Below, piece after piece: positions 1-14,640 of a stretch of 64,000 nt of DNA. A program made the position numbers and the translations under genes. Source of the stretch: Parus major (taxonomy: Eukaryota; Chordata; Aves; Passeriformes; Paridae); the NCBI RefSeq assembly GCF_001522545.3, contig NC_031769.1, positions 68,748,640 through 68,812,639 of the forward strand, written 5' to 3'. Positions within the stretch are counted from its first letter, which is position 1, and each line of letters begins with the position of its first letter. The notes beneath the pieces were generated by a model. The model saw only the letters and a list, made by a program, of their open reading frames with translations. It ran no database searches and had not been told where the DNA came from.

Positions 1-2620
1 ACATTAGAAGGGCATGGACTACAAGTGGTTTCCTTAGGGTAACAAGAGCCTATATAATTTTTTCCAAATTAAGATGAAACAATGTATCAATTTACACATT
101 CTTCAGTGACCAAGTCCTGCTAAAACAGAAGCAAGCAAGCAAACAGACCAACCAAGCTAAAACTCGGAAATATTTTAAAACATCAGTAACATCAAGGAAA
201 CAACACATTGCCTTAGAAAGGTACATCCAGAAAGAACTAGGAAATACAGGAAGTTACTAGCAAGATTTTGGATTAATCTGTTTCAAGTAAAGCACCTTAG
301 TTTATCTGTAACTAGTATAACACATGAGCTGATTGAATAGCAAGTTTGGGAAAACTGAATGCACCAGAAACATTTAGGAACTGGTCTGCATGAAAACTAA
401 TTTTTTCATTAAGGATGAAGCACACTGGAAGACATTCATAACAGACGGGTAGAGAAAAATATAAATCCCTAGAGAGCAGTCTATTTTTAAATTCAGGAAG
501 CATAACAATTAATGCCAGAATATATGTGGTTTGCTGGGTTTTTTTAAGGACTTGTGCAATGTGATGAAACAAATCATCAGCCAAGATTTGTTACTGTATT
601 TGTTGAAGAGGACCTTAAGACTGTCACAACAGAAAGACCAGAATGAGGAAGCACAGAGGCAGCAAAAGACATCTGATCTCCCGCTAATTCTTCAACAAAT
701 TTCTTCAGATGTGACAGATATATCAGCTAAAGCTGGCTTCATCTTACTAAACCAGCTTTACTTCATCTACAGAGTGGTTATAAATGGTGGCAACTCCCAA
801 CAGTATATCCAACACATGCAGACCCAGTAAGTGTCCAGGTATCAAGCCTGCCCCGGGCATGCTGGTAACCCAACTTTTATTAGTGACACCAATAGCAGCA
901 GTTAGCAAGTGCCTTTAGACTGCACTGCAGGACATTTCAGCTGTTTCATCAAACTGATTCGTGGTTTGTGCTCTGAGCTGAGCATCAGTAATTTCAGGTT
1001 TCAAAGCCATCAGATTTAAAATATAAAGCCTGCTTTGTTTCTTCAAGATAAAACTCACACCAGTACCCAGTCACTTCGTAAACAATCTCAGCAAACATCT
1101 CATAAATTATAAGTGCAATGTATACATGGAGTAAAGAACGGAAAACAGCTGTATGTCAATGAGACTGCAATTTTTAACTGCTTTAGCACATTTTCAAGTT
1201 TAGTTTACTAAAAACAACCCTGAACAAGCCAATGCACAAGCATGCTCTAGAGACAACCAGTTCCAGAACTCTTCAAAAAACCCACTGATACTGTTTCAGC
1301 AGACATTTCATAACAATTGTGGACAGAAAATTGTGGAAGTACTTTGATTTGGTTAAGAATTAACTCCTGATCTAAAAACAATCAAATATGAAGTCACACC
1401 TTCTTTCACATTCAAAGTCAGGATATTTGTTTTGATTAATAGAAAACAAATTACAGCCTATTCTAAAAAACAATTGCTAGTTAAAAAGTCAAATAAACTG
1501 TGAGCAGTTTTTAGATGTACAGAAATAGGATTTACTTCAAAACAGTATTCAGCTCATGTCAAAGAAACATTAAATATTGCTGCTACACCTTCTAGTACTA
1601 GAGAATTGCATCTTACCTAGCACATACATCATATCTTTGTAACAGCATTCAAATACTTTTGCAGTGAATTATTCTATTGCGGTGGTTATTTTTCTATCCA
1701 TGGCAGCACTCTGTAACAGGCAAACTACAACTGCACTTGAAAACCCCCTAAACTACAAAATATTAAATGTTTCAAACCTTATTTAAATAATTATGTCCAT
1801 TATTATAAAATAATTAGAACTATAATAAATTCATTATTTATTCACTTGAAAAATTCTTCACCTCCAAAGTTGACCAGTAATATGCACTGTGTGTATTCTG
1901 TGACTGCTGGCTTTCACAATAGCTAGTGCAACGTAGGAGCAGACAGTGGGAGATCCAAAGCAGAGCTTACAGCCTGCAAAGCTCCAGATCCTGTCTAAAG
2001 CTGCATTACAACTCTCCACTTTTGGCGTTACCTGCTGTGATAATTCTACAAACTCATAGGTAACTGAAACACAGGTTTCACTGTCAGAGCAGACAACACT
2101 AGAGCACAAGTGTTGTCTCAAGGGCCAAAGAGTGGCATCGTGTGTTGCCACCTGGTGCCAGCCACACCAGGAACACAAGTCCTTTAAAGCCTGGTACACT
2201 GCTGAGGAAGGTCATGCTGTACAGAACTAGCTGTGCTCGTCCTTTCCTGTCAATGAATACAACATATTCCATGTTCACACAATACACACGAGCCTAAGGT
2301 TAACTCTCACATAAGCCTTTGTCACTGTGAGACTACTGCAGCTCACAGTGCTGCTGCTAGTGATTAAAATACAGTGAAGTAGGAAATGTGGGTGGCCCCA
2401 AACCAGCTGCCAGATAATTAATTTGATAATCACACAGGTCTTCCTGATGGGCTGGAAGATTAAGTACACTTCTTCTTGAAAGTGAAACAAGCTAAGAGAG
2501 CACCCTAAAAATTATCTGCTCTTACAACCTAGACTAGAGTTTTGTATGAAACAGATCTGTCCTCATATGGTCAAAAGCAAGTACTAAGTTAAAAAAAAAT
2601 CTTATCCCTTCCCAGGACTG
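1..2620. other. Non-coding sequence, left part of ZCCHC2 intron 1
   Basis: AT-rich single-copy-looking sequence with no recognisable exon, repeat or RNA gene. I looked on both strands for ZCCHC2 exon 2 and later exons and saw none. The small ORFs here (for example 113 codons on the minus strand at 1858-2199) resemble no protein I know and lack convincing splice contexts. It is assigned to ZCCHC2 intron 1 because exon 1 lies to the right on the minus strand and no later exon is found before the left edge; this is inference. Confidence 0.5.
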
Positions 2621-4415
2621 CATCACACAATCACAGAATGTTTTGGGTTGGAAGCGACCTTAAAGATCACCTAGTTCCAACCCCTCTGCTATGGGCAGGG
2701 ACACCTTCCACTTGACACTTGCTCAGAGCCCCATCCAACCTGGCCTTGAACACCTCCTGGGATGAGGCATCCACAATTTCTCCAGGCAACCTGTTCCAGT
2801 GCCTCACCTCCCTCACAGTAAAGAATTTCTTCCTAATATCTAGGATGTGGTTGTACTCCTAGCCTGCAAGCACACATTGCCAGGTCACATTGAGCTTCTC
2901 ATCAAACCACACTCTCAAGTCCTCCTCTTCAGAGCTGCTCTCAATCCATTCTCCACAAAGCCTGTATTTGTGCTTGGGATTCTCCCAAGCCACCAGGCAG
3001 GATCTTGTACTTGGTATAGCTGAACTTCATGAGGTTCACTGAGATTCCTTTCTCAAGCCTGTCAAGGTCCCTGCAGATCCTTCTCTCCAGTGTGACAACT
3101 GCAAAACACAGCTTGCTGTCATTGGCAAACTTGCTGAGGGTGCTTTTGATCCTACTGTCCATGTCACTGACAAAGAGGTTGAACAGCACCGGTCCCAGTA
3201 CCAACCCCAAGGAACTCCAGATGTCACACGTCTCTGCTTGGACCAGTGAGCCCTTGAAAATAACTCAAGTGTGACCATCCAACCAATTTCCTTATCCACC
3301 AAGTGGACCATCTGTAAAATCCAAGTCTCTCCAGTTTAGAGAGAAGGCTATCAAGTGGGACAGTGCCAAATGCTTTGCACAAGTCCAGGGAGATAGCATC
3401 AGTTGCTCCTCACCTTTCAACACTACCAACCTGATGTAGAAGTCCACCAAATTTGTCAGGCATGATCTGCTCTTAGCAAAGCCACATTTGCCACCAAATG
3501 TCTCCTTATTTTCCATGTTCCTTAGCATAGCTTCCAGAAGGACCTGTTTCATGATCTTGCCAGACAGAGGTAAGACTGACCAACTTCTAGCTCTCTGGGT
3601 CTTCCTTATTTCCCTTTTTAAAAATGGGGCTTATGTTTCCCTTTTCCTGGTCAGTGGAAACTTCACTAGACTGCCATGACTTCTGAAATATGATGGATAA
3701 AGGCTGAGACACTTCAACTGTCAGTTCCCCCATGCATGCATCTCATCAGATCCCATTGTATTGAGCACCTTCACATTTCTTAGATGGTCTTGAACATGTT
3801 CTCCTGCAGTGGGTGGTTCCTCATTCTCCCAGATCCTGCCTTTGCTGCTGTGACTTCACTGGTGTGGGCTGGAGTACTTGGTGAAGACCGAGGCAAAAAA
3901 GTTTATGAGTACCTTGGCCTTCTCCATATCCCAGGTGACCAAATATGCCATTTACTTTTGAAGAGGGCTCACAATTTCTTGAGTCTTCCTTTTACCACCA
4001 ATGTACCTACAGAAAATTCTGTTGCTGCCATTGACATCACTGGCTAGATTTAGTTCTATCATGGTTCTTTAGTTCTTAGATTTCTAAGACGGTTCTTAGA
4101 TATAGTTCTATCATAGCTTTCCTAAGCTGGCTGCTCAAACAGCTTGTCTGCTTCTCACAGGTTATCTGTCACTGCCTTACACCCTTTGTAGGCTTCCTCT
4201 CCATGTTTGAGCTTGTCCAGAAGCAATTTACTTATCCACACAGGCCTCCTAGTATTTTTGTCTGACTTCCTCCTCATTTGGATGTATTACTAATGAACTC
4301 AGAGGAAGTGATCCTGTAATATCAATCAGTTTTCTGGGGCCCCTCTTCCCTCTTATGGACTTATTCCATCCTACTCTACCAATCAGCCTCCTGAAGAGGA
4401 GTCCAGAAGTGTTTG
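2620..4415 (-). mobile_element. CR1 LINE, long 5'-truncated copy, decayed
   Basis: The plus strand reads as the reverse complement of a CR1 non-LTR retrotransposon. The element's 3' end is at about 2625, where the plus strand starts with the typical 'cacagaatg...gggttggaag' terminus. Minus-strand peptides around 2941-3552 carry reverse-transcriptase and post-RT blocks typical of CR1 ORF2: a 'LGPVLFN' stretch, 'TLSKFANDSKL' (the catalytic-region FADD/FAND variant), 'RDLDRLEKG', and further right 'LLEAMLRNMENKE' and 'KSRSCLTNLVDFY'. The similarity continues leftward in the element (rightward here) through about 4415, where it stops abruptly, as expected for 5' truncation. Reading frames are broken many times, so it is inactive. 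Boundaries are approximate. Confidence 0.85.
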
Positions 4416-5569
4416 TGTCACCAGGGCCCAGGGGTGCTTGTCTGTAACACAAGCACCACATATCTAAAATGGTGAGACATGCTGCTGAGAAACATGTTGC
4501 TGTGTTGATAGCCACGTGAGCTGAGCAGATCTCAGCTAACCTACACATGTCAGATGTCCAAACTCTGCCTTCTATCAATGACTGATCAAACAATGTCATT
4601 CTGGCATTGCTTTGGCAATATGTAGTGAAATCTTTTATTGGATAGCCCACTAATCATCATGAGCAAGCAACTGATGGACATAAGTCTTCTGATGCTTGCA
4701 TTGCACTTTTGTAGAAGAACTATTCATTCATCAGCTCTGATGAGCACTAACAAGGGAAACACACTTGCAGCAGCTGGACAGCTTGATTAGTTCCACATGC
4801 CCAGATATGAAATATTATTTTTCTGCAAGACTACAGTAAGTGTGCTATGAGGACAGCACTACTCAGCCTTGCAGGCTGTGCAGATGTAAACTGGCACAGC
4901 TCATCCATTCATCTACAAGTGGGAACTGACTAAGCCAGATGAAAGAAGATATTTTGGAAAAAATCAAGGTCTAACTCATGATAGTGTGTTATCAATTACA
5001 GCATCTGCACATTCAAGAAAATTGAGTGATGTCAGAATAGTCATTAACAGATGTGGTACCAATTACAAGACCAAAGCCACGATTTGCTTACAACAAACCT
5101 TGCAAGCTCCTACCCTCATTGCTTCACAGCTGTGATAAGGGGATGTATCACTACACAGCTGTGGTAGCATAAAGCTTCAACAACACCTCTCCAGAAGCAA
5201 CAGCCGGGTGAAACTGCCAACGTACTTGTGTGCTGCTGAACCCTCTTCTGACAACAGCAGCAGCAGAGATGAAGCCTTACTCAACACTCTGAGCAACTGC
5301 ATCTGCATGCCACCACTGTGGAGTGTGGCTCAGATACAGGCCATCTTAAAATGGAAATCCAGCATATGCATTTAATACTCACAATGCAAACATACAGAGC
5401 AGCAATGCTTCAAAACCTGTTTAATGCTGACCACTGAAGATAAAACAGACTGTCCCCTAACTGTGAGGTGCCCCCCTCCCAGGAAGGCAAAGATTTAGTT
5501 TCAGGTAAGTGTTGTTCAAGTGAGAGGCACAGCTGTAAAGCCTGGGAAGAGTGGATTCCATCCTCTGCC
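4416..5569. other. Non-coding sequence, nothing recognised
   Basis: Intronic or intergenic-type sequence between the CR1 copy and an LTR-like segment. No exon, RNA gene or clear repeat was recognised. The 133-codon minus-strand ORF at 4249-4650 starts inside CR1 sequence and is not a gene. Confidence 0.5.
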
Positions 5570-5885
5570 TCAGGGGATGGGCCCTGTGAGCCCAGGAAGA
5601 GTTGCCCCACCCTGGACCCTTGTGGGGTGGCAGCCCAGGGTGTTCTGATTCAGTTTGTGCCCCTGTGGTTTCTCCCTTGCTATGTTCCTATTAGACATAA
5701 TTAACCTTAAACTCCACCCTGGTTCTGTCCCATGAAACCCAGCACCCTGCTTCCTTTGGGGTTCTCTGTCTCTGGATCTAAGATGGGCTTTTGTTCCTGT
5801 GTTGAATAAATGGTTTTCTGAGCAGAAGCCTGTCCCATTGAGCCCCAAGTCGGTCACAGGTAACTGTAGCCTCCCTGGACATGAT
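5570..5885 (+). mobile_element. Possible solo LTR remnant
   Basis: A moderately GC-rich block whose right half has the look of an avian endogenous-retrovirus LTR R-U5 region. There is a run of pyrimidine-rich sequence, an AATAAA polyadenylation hexamer at about 5805, then a short T-rich stretch ('ggttttctgag') and further GC-rich sequence. I could not define TG...CA ends or target-site duplications, no gag/pol/env sequence is adjacent, and no family is assigned. It could equally be unique sequence with a chance AATAAA. Confidence 0.3.
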
Positions 5886-6239
5886 CCTGCAGCCCCAGAA
5901 CACAACAACCAAAAAAAATCCAGCACTGTCTCGGCTAAGCTGCTAGGCAAATGCAAGATCAAGACCACAGACAAATGCCCAACAGACACTGCTGCTAAAC
6001 CATCCAAACTGCAAACTTTGAACTATGCAAAGACAACATCCAATTCTTCTAAGATGCAAAGAAGCTGCCCTGTTCTACAAGACTAGGGCAGAATCAGCCT
6101 CAAGATCTAGGACTGCAAAGACCCACCAAATTATCTCTGTCAAATCAACCAACAACTTAGATGTTTCCATGTCAACTTATCTTTTAACATGTAGGATCAA
6201 CCTCAAGAACATATTCCAGATAGATTCCACATAGAACCA
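5886..6239. other. Non-coding sequence, nothing recognised
   Basis: Short stretch between the LTR-like block and the next CR1 fragment. No feature seen. Confidence 0.5.
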
Positions 6240-6706
6240 CAGCTGGAGAAATGGGCTGACTGGGAATCTCAGGAAGTTTGCCATGGGAAAGGGCAAAATC
6301 CTACACCTGGGCAGGAATAACTACAGGCACCAAATACTCAGGGACCTAACAGACTATAGAGCAGATTTGCAGAAAAAGACGTATATCTATAAAAATGTAC
6401 GTGTGTGTGTATACACACATCTGAAGGGAGATGATGGAGCCAGGCTCTTTTTAGCAGTGACCAGTGACAGAAGCAACAGGCAGAAACTGAAAAACAGGAG
6501 GTTCCCTCTGAACATCTGGAAACACTTTTTCACTGTCAGGGTGGCCAAGCACATGTTGCCCAGAGAGACTGTGGAATCTACATCCTTGAAGACAATCATA
6601 GGCCATCTGGACATGGTCCTAGGGAATGAGCTCTAAGTGGCCCTGCTTAAGCAAGATGACCTCCAGAGGTTGCAGCCAACTTCAGTCCCTTCATGGTTCT
6701 GTGACC
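6240..6706 (+). mobile_element. CR1 LINE 3' fragment
   Basis: The plus strand reads as the distal part of a CR1 element. It runs from an ORF2 C-terminal-like segment ('AKILHLG'-type sequence at 6280-6310, 'cctgggcaggaataac'), through a region equivalent to the CR1 3' UTR ('ggttccctctgaacatctgg', 'tttttcactgtcagggtggc', 'caagcacatgttgcccag'), to a terminus at about 6706 ending in 'ggttctgtgacc', a degenerate ATTCTRTG tail. A (TG/CA)-rich microsatellite at 6402-6420 interrupts it. It is strongly diverged and inactive. Confidence 0.75.
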
Positions 6707-9700
6707 AAACATAAAATCCCATAATATGTACAATAAAAGCCTGAGTGGCTGAACATACAGTTCAAATGGATTATGTGCAACTGCCCTATTAACTCATCCA
6801 CTAAGCTGGACTGCATAGAGAGTATGCACAGGTGCCTAGAAGTACTTTACAGCATTTGTTCAGTGAAACTATATTAAGACCTCGCTTGTAAGAGTCAACA
6901 ACAAAACACTATGATGGAGACAGAAACCTAACAGAACATCAGCTGATTCAGGGAGGAAAACTACACCAACGCGACATCTTCAGCAATCACATACTCACTA
7001 ACCTATAGCACTACCAAACCATAACAATTTTGAGACATAGGGCATACCAACCTTCTTCCAACAAATTCAGCCTGTGGCAAGTGCATTTTAAGTATCAGAC
7101 ATGGCAGCTACACCTACGACTTACAGTGCTGGGGATAATGCACCTCGTGTTTGCTAGAAATACAGTGTGTTCTAAGTCTCACCTCCATCTAGCCTTCAAC
7201 AGGACCTAAAACAGTTTCAGTCCAACCTAGCTAGTCCGTAACAAAGTAGAGAACTTGAAGCTAGAGACAGCCAAGCATCAGTTCAGCTGTGACTGCATCC
7301 CCAGGTGGTTGCTCATCCAACAACTCTGTGCAACTTCAGTACTCTTGCTATTGTTAGTTGAGTGAATCAAAACAAAATTACTTGAATGTAGCAGTTCAGA
7401 CTAACACAAAAAGTTATTCTCATAACAGTCTAGAGTGACAGGAGGATTTAAAAAACATTTGCTCCTGAAGAGTAGTTCACTAAAGTACAGTCAGTATTCA
7501 GAAGGGACGATGCCTTCATTACTATGCTTAATTACCATCAGAGGGCAATATGTCATTTTGTCCAATCCTTGCACTCCAGCATAGTTTGAAAGTCCAGAAT
7601 CTCCAGATAGAAAATCTCTGTCTTGTGGTTAACTTGCTCCTAAGATACTTCCCAAGACACTAGATTTTCTTTAGTTGTTCCAAGTATTTTTACTTTCCCA
7701 AAAAGATAAAGAGGTTGAGGAAAGGGAAGAAACTCACAAAGGAATGCAGTTTCTAGCCACATCTCTGCCAGTTTTGGTCTCCAGAAGTATAAATCCTTAG
7801 ACTTGGAGGGTACTACAGAAATTCACGAATTTTTGAAGGGAATGTAGGTATTTTGTTTTAATTACAGTAATGAAGAATCAGCTGTAGCGTTTTCTAGGAC
7901 AGCTATGGCTAGAGACTGATAATGGCAAGCAAACAAGGTGAGAGATTTAAGCAGGCAGAACCCTACAGACTTCAGAGGTTTCATAGACACAACCATCTCA
8001 CTTGCTGCTTCCTGCACCCTTTTCTGCAGCTCTTTAGAAAAAGCTGGGAGTCCTCTGTGCTCCAAGCCCAGTGAGATCCTGCTACCTATAAATAAGTCAG
8101 CGTTGGGCAACCCTGAAAACTAGACCACAGCTCAACTACAGCAATCTAAGCACAAGCATTGGGAAGTCAGGGGTATATTTTCAACACCCTGAGTACTCAT
8201 TTACTATACTGGAGAACAAACTGTCAGGGACAACAGCAAGAGGCGGATTAACTCTGGCATAATGGGACTGGGAAAGGCTACAAACTTGTACTAACACCTC
8301 ATATTTAGAATAAAATACCTAAAACAGCTCAAAGCAGTGAAAGCTTTTACTCTACAATTTCCTAGAGCATCAGCATCCACATTTAGGTAGAACTCATTCA
8401 TTTCAGCCATTGTCTTTTATCTAGCTATGACTTCCTTTCCAGAGACTTCCAGTAATATTTCTGGAAATTCTTAACTCCTGTTTGGAGACCAAGAAATTCC
8501 TGTTCAGAGACAAGGCTGTTAGGTTCTCTGAGGCAGCTGGAATACTTTTCATCTCAGCATGCAAAACTTGTAAAACATTTGTATTTCCCTGGAGTGCATC
8601 ACCATTTAAAAGATCTTTGCCAAGAGTAAAATGACATTTTTTATCTTTATGTAGCTTATTTAAACCAGACTCTGAAGACACACTTTTCCTTATACTCAAC
8701 TCTATGACACTAAAAACACTGCACTGCAGACAGAGCTTAGATTCTAAAATTAAATTCTACTACCTTATTCTGCTGCAAGTGACTGAAGATCAATTATAAA
8801 AGCACTCTTCTAATCTGCACACAAAATATCTTATAAATAGAAGTGTACTAAGAAAAATACTCTGTAAATAGAAACTTTCCCTTTGTTTACAAGTAGAGAC
8901 TTTTCTGTGAAGAATCCTCCAGCCAGCTAATTATAATACTATTCAACAAACCATTATCTCCAGGAGATTGCTTACTTCAACACAACCTTGGTTCTATTCC
9001 TGTGAAGTATGCCTGATAAAGTGTTCCAGTGCCTAATGCATGCCACATTTATTATGTTTGTTGAAATTCGTAGCTCCTTCAGTATTTCAGCATTTTGATC
9101 CCAGACATCGGACGGGATGGAAAAAGATGAACACTAAAGTCAAACTGCTTTGATAATGATGCACTTAGTAAACAAAAATAATCAATGCAAGAGTTAAGCT
9201 ATGCATTCTGTTACTTAAACCAATATACTGTGGTATCAACAGGATCTTTGCACATTAATGCTTCTTTTACTAAGCAGCGAATACTGCTGATTTATTCTTA
9301 CACTTCACCTTTAGATTCAACATTTATATTCTCCACCTTAATGCACCAATGACTTTTTCCCAAAAAATGTTGTTATAAACCACACCTTAAATTAAGAACT
9401 TGAAAATAGTATTAAGTGTTTCTACTTTAAGTATAAAAACTCCCAAACCTTAATTCAGAACACTTCATAAAGAAACAAAATTTATCAACTGTAAGTCAAT
9501 CCTAGCTCTGCCCATCCCACTCCAGCAGTCCTACCTCCCACAACTTCTGAATTCCTCCATTTTGAGCTGAATTTGTTCAAATGCATTACTAAGAAATGTT
9601 ACATTTTTCAAAATCATTGAAATAAGACACTAAAAATAGCAATAATCTTGTTAACCCCTTGTCATGAAGCAACTTGATTGTGAGCTCGATTTTTTCAGAC

Positions 9701-10019
9701 AACACAGACCCTAACCAGAAAACATAACCCCATTAATGGGAAAAAGCAAATTGCTTTATGTTCTCGTAAACCACCCACAAATTCTTCGCAGGTGAACCTC
9801 TCAAGCCTTGGTGTTCACTAAAGCTAGGCGTTACAGCTCCTTGAAACCTCAAACCGAGACATTTTGTCAGATACGACACGTGCAATAGCACAGCCCTTTC
9901 CCCTAAAGAATTCCCAACAAACCACCTGATTCTACTCCAGGTCTCAGCTCCCTCAAGTCTGCAGGCTGACTTCACATCACTGCTGCCAGCCACAGGAATA
10001 CATTAGGAACACATTAGTA
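6707..10019. other. Non-coding sequence in ZCCHC2 intron 1
   Basis: AT-rich sequence with no recognised exon or repeat. The only open frame that looks at all protein-like is a minus-strand stretch of about 92 codons at 8421-8699, open for some further codons upstream. It matches nothing I know of in ZCCHC2 and is not called as an exon. Confidence 0.5.
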
Positions 10020-10740
10020 TTTCGCGGCCCAGGTGAACCACGCGGCTCAGTGACCACCTTCCGACGGGTCAGAGCCGGGAGCTGAGAACGCCCGAGAGCC
10101 AAGCACGGGAAGCCCAAAGCTGAGCTGAGTGCAGGACACTGCTGCTGCGCCCTCTGTGCCGGACACGCGGGCCCTCGCAGTCCCCGCACAGCCGCTTCCC
10201 GCCGGTCCCGGCGGGCGCGGGGCCGAGCCCCCCCCGTTATGCAACGGCGGCACCGCCCCTTCCCGCCGGGCCGGGCCGGGCCGGGCGCCGCCCCAAGGGC
10301 ACGTGACCGGGAGCCAGCACCGCCATGTTGGACGGGGCGGGAAGCGGCGGCCACCATGGGTCACCGCATCCCTGTCCGCGCAGGGGGCTGGAGGAGCGGC
10401 CCTCCGCCGCCACGGCGGGGCAGCGCCCTCAGGGGGCGCGGGCTCTCCGTGGCCCACCGTCCGCCCCCAAACAAGGAGAAGGGTCACCCCCTTTCCCCGG
10501 GCCATGACGGTGCTCGGTGGATTGTGGCGCCGTGTCCACCGCCGCTCCCCCTCCCGCCGCTCCTGGCTGTGCCCATCTAACGGGGGAGCCGCCGTCCCCC
10601 TCCCGCCCGAGCCCTTCCCGTGCGGGCAGGACGGGGAGCACCGCAGCCCTCGCGGAGCCGCTTGGGCTGCCCGGCACGGAGCGGGTTATTCCCGGAGATG
10701 GAGCCCAGCCCTTCTGACACGAGCCCAGCCGAATAAAATT
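10020..10740. promoter_or_regulatory. CpG island in ZCCHC2 intron 1, candidate second promoter
   Basis: A sharply bounded GC- and CpG-rich island about 2.1 kb downstream of the ZCCHC2 exon 1 splice donor, set in AT-rich intron. It carries core-promoter-type sites close together: a palindromic E-box CACGTGAC at 10300-10307, a YY1-type CCGCCATGTT (minus strand AACATGGCGG) at about 10320-10329, and a GC box GGGGCGG at 10334-10340. A strong plus-strand Kozak context (GCCACCATGG) lies at 10350-10359, opening a 74-codon frame to 10580 of low-complexity Arg/Pro/Gly composition. On the minus strand the YY1 site overlaps an ATGGCGG of its own. The direction of any transcription cannot be decided from sequence. 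It may be an alternative ZCCHC2 promoter, a non-coding RNA promoter or an enhancer-type CpG island. Confidence 0.6.
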
Positions 10741-13486
<2,746 letters not shown>

Positions 13487-14336
13487 NNNNNNNNNNNNNN
13501 NNNNNNNNNNNNNNNNNNNNNNNNNNNNNNNNNNNNNNNNNNNNNNNNNNNNNNNNNNNNNNNNNNNNNNNNNNNNNNNNNNNNNNNNNNNNNNNNNNNN
13601 NNNNNNNNNNNNNNNNNNNNNNNNNNNNNNNNNNNNNNNNNNNNNNNNNNNNNNNNNNNNNNNNNNNNNNNNNNNNNNNNNNNNNNNNNNNNNNNNNNNN
13701 NNNNNNNNNNNNNNNNNNNNNNNNNNNNNNNNNNNNNNNNNNNNNNNNNNNNNNNNNNNNNNNNNNNNNNNNNNNNNNNNNNNNNNNNNNNNNNNNNNNN
13801 NNNNNNNNNNNNNNNNNNNNNNNNNNNNNNNNNNNNNNNNNNNNNNNNNNNNNNNNNNNNNNNNNNNNNNNNNNNNNNNNNNNNNNNNNNNNNNNNNNNN
13901 NNNNNNNNNNNNNNNNNNNNNNNNNNNNNNNNNNNNNNNNNNNNNNNNNNNNNNNNNNNNNNNNNNNNNNNNNNNNNNNNNNNNNNNNNNNNNNNNNNNN
14001 NNNNNNNNNNNNNNNNNNNNNNNNNNNNNNNNNNNNNNNNNNNNNNNNNNNNNNNNNNNNNNNNNNNNNNNNNNNNNNNNNNNNNNNNNNNNNNNNNNNN
14101 NNNNNNNNNNNNNNNNNNNNNNNNNNNNNNNNNNNNNNNNNNNNNNNNNNNNNNNNNNNNNNNNNNNNNNNNNNNNNNNNNNNNNNNNNNNNNNNNNNNN
14201 NNNNNNNNNNNNNNNNNNNNNNNNNNNNNNNNNNNNNNNNNNNNNNNNNNNNNNNNNNNNNNNNNNNNNNNNNNNNNNNNNNNNNNNNNNNNNNNNNNNN
14301 NNNNNNNNNNNNNNNNNNNNNNNNNNNNNNNNNNNN
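13487..14336. other. Assembly gap (850 N)
   Basis: Unsequenced run inside a CpG island. It separates the visible ZCCHC2 exon 1 from 5' flanking sequence and most probably contains the ZCCHC2 start codon, N-terminal residues, 5' UTR and transcription start. The exact round length suggests an estimated rather than measured size. Long open frames that cross it on either strand are artefacts of N having no stop codons. Confidence 0.98.
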
Positions 14337-14640
14337 CCGGCGAGCGCGCGGAGCCGGGAGGACCGGCGGCCGCTTTGGGAACGGGAGCGGGCCTCGCGTT
14401 TCCCCGCGGAGTTCCATTGGTCACGCCGATGGGAACCGGTCAGCAGTTCGCCTGGGACCAGTCCGAGCGAGCCTCCCTATCTCCTGGATGAAAGATTTCC
14501 CTGAGATGAGGCCGTGCGCTGGCTGGTGGCTCTGGTGTGCAGAGCCACGTGGGTTTGCCCAAAGCCGGCGGGAGCTGGCCCAGAGCTGTGCCGTGCCGGC
14601 GGTGGTGGTGGTGGAACAATGCTGAGTGTGGAAACATGGC
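14337..14640 (-). promoter_or_regulatory. ZCCHC2: ZCCHC2 upstream CpG island / promoter
   Basis: GC-rich flank upstream of ZCCHC2 on the minus strand. A CCAAT box in gene orientation (minus GACCAATGG) lies at about 14413-14421 and an E-box CACGTG at about 14545-14550; no TATA box is obvious. Minus-strand ATGs at 14424 and 14417 open frames into the N run. Neither is supported as the true start, because the known ZCCHC2 N-terminus is short relative to the gap. It is interpreted as promoter or 5' UTR. Confidence 0.6.

Noticed and set aside
8421..8699. Minus-strand open stretch of about 92 codons with a protein-like composition, considered as ZCCHC2 exon 2
   Set aside because: It does not resemble any ZCCHC2 segment I know, and no convincing acceptor and donor pair in matching phase was found. 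ORFs of similar length are common in this window.
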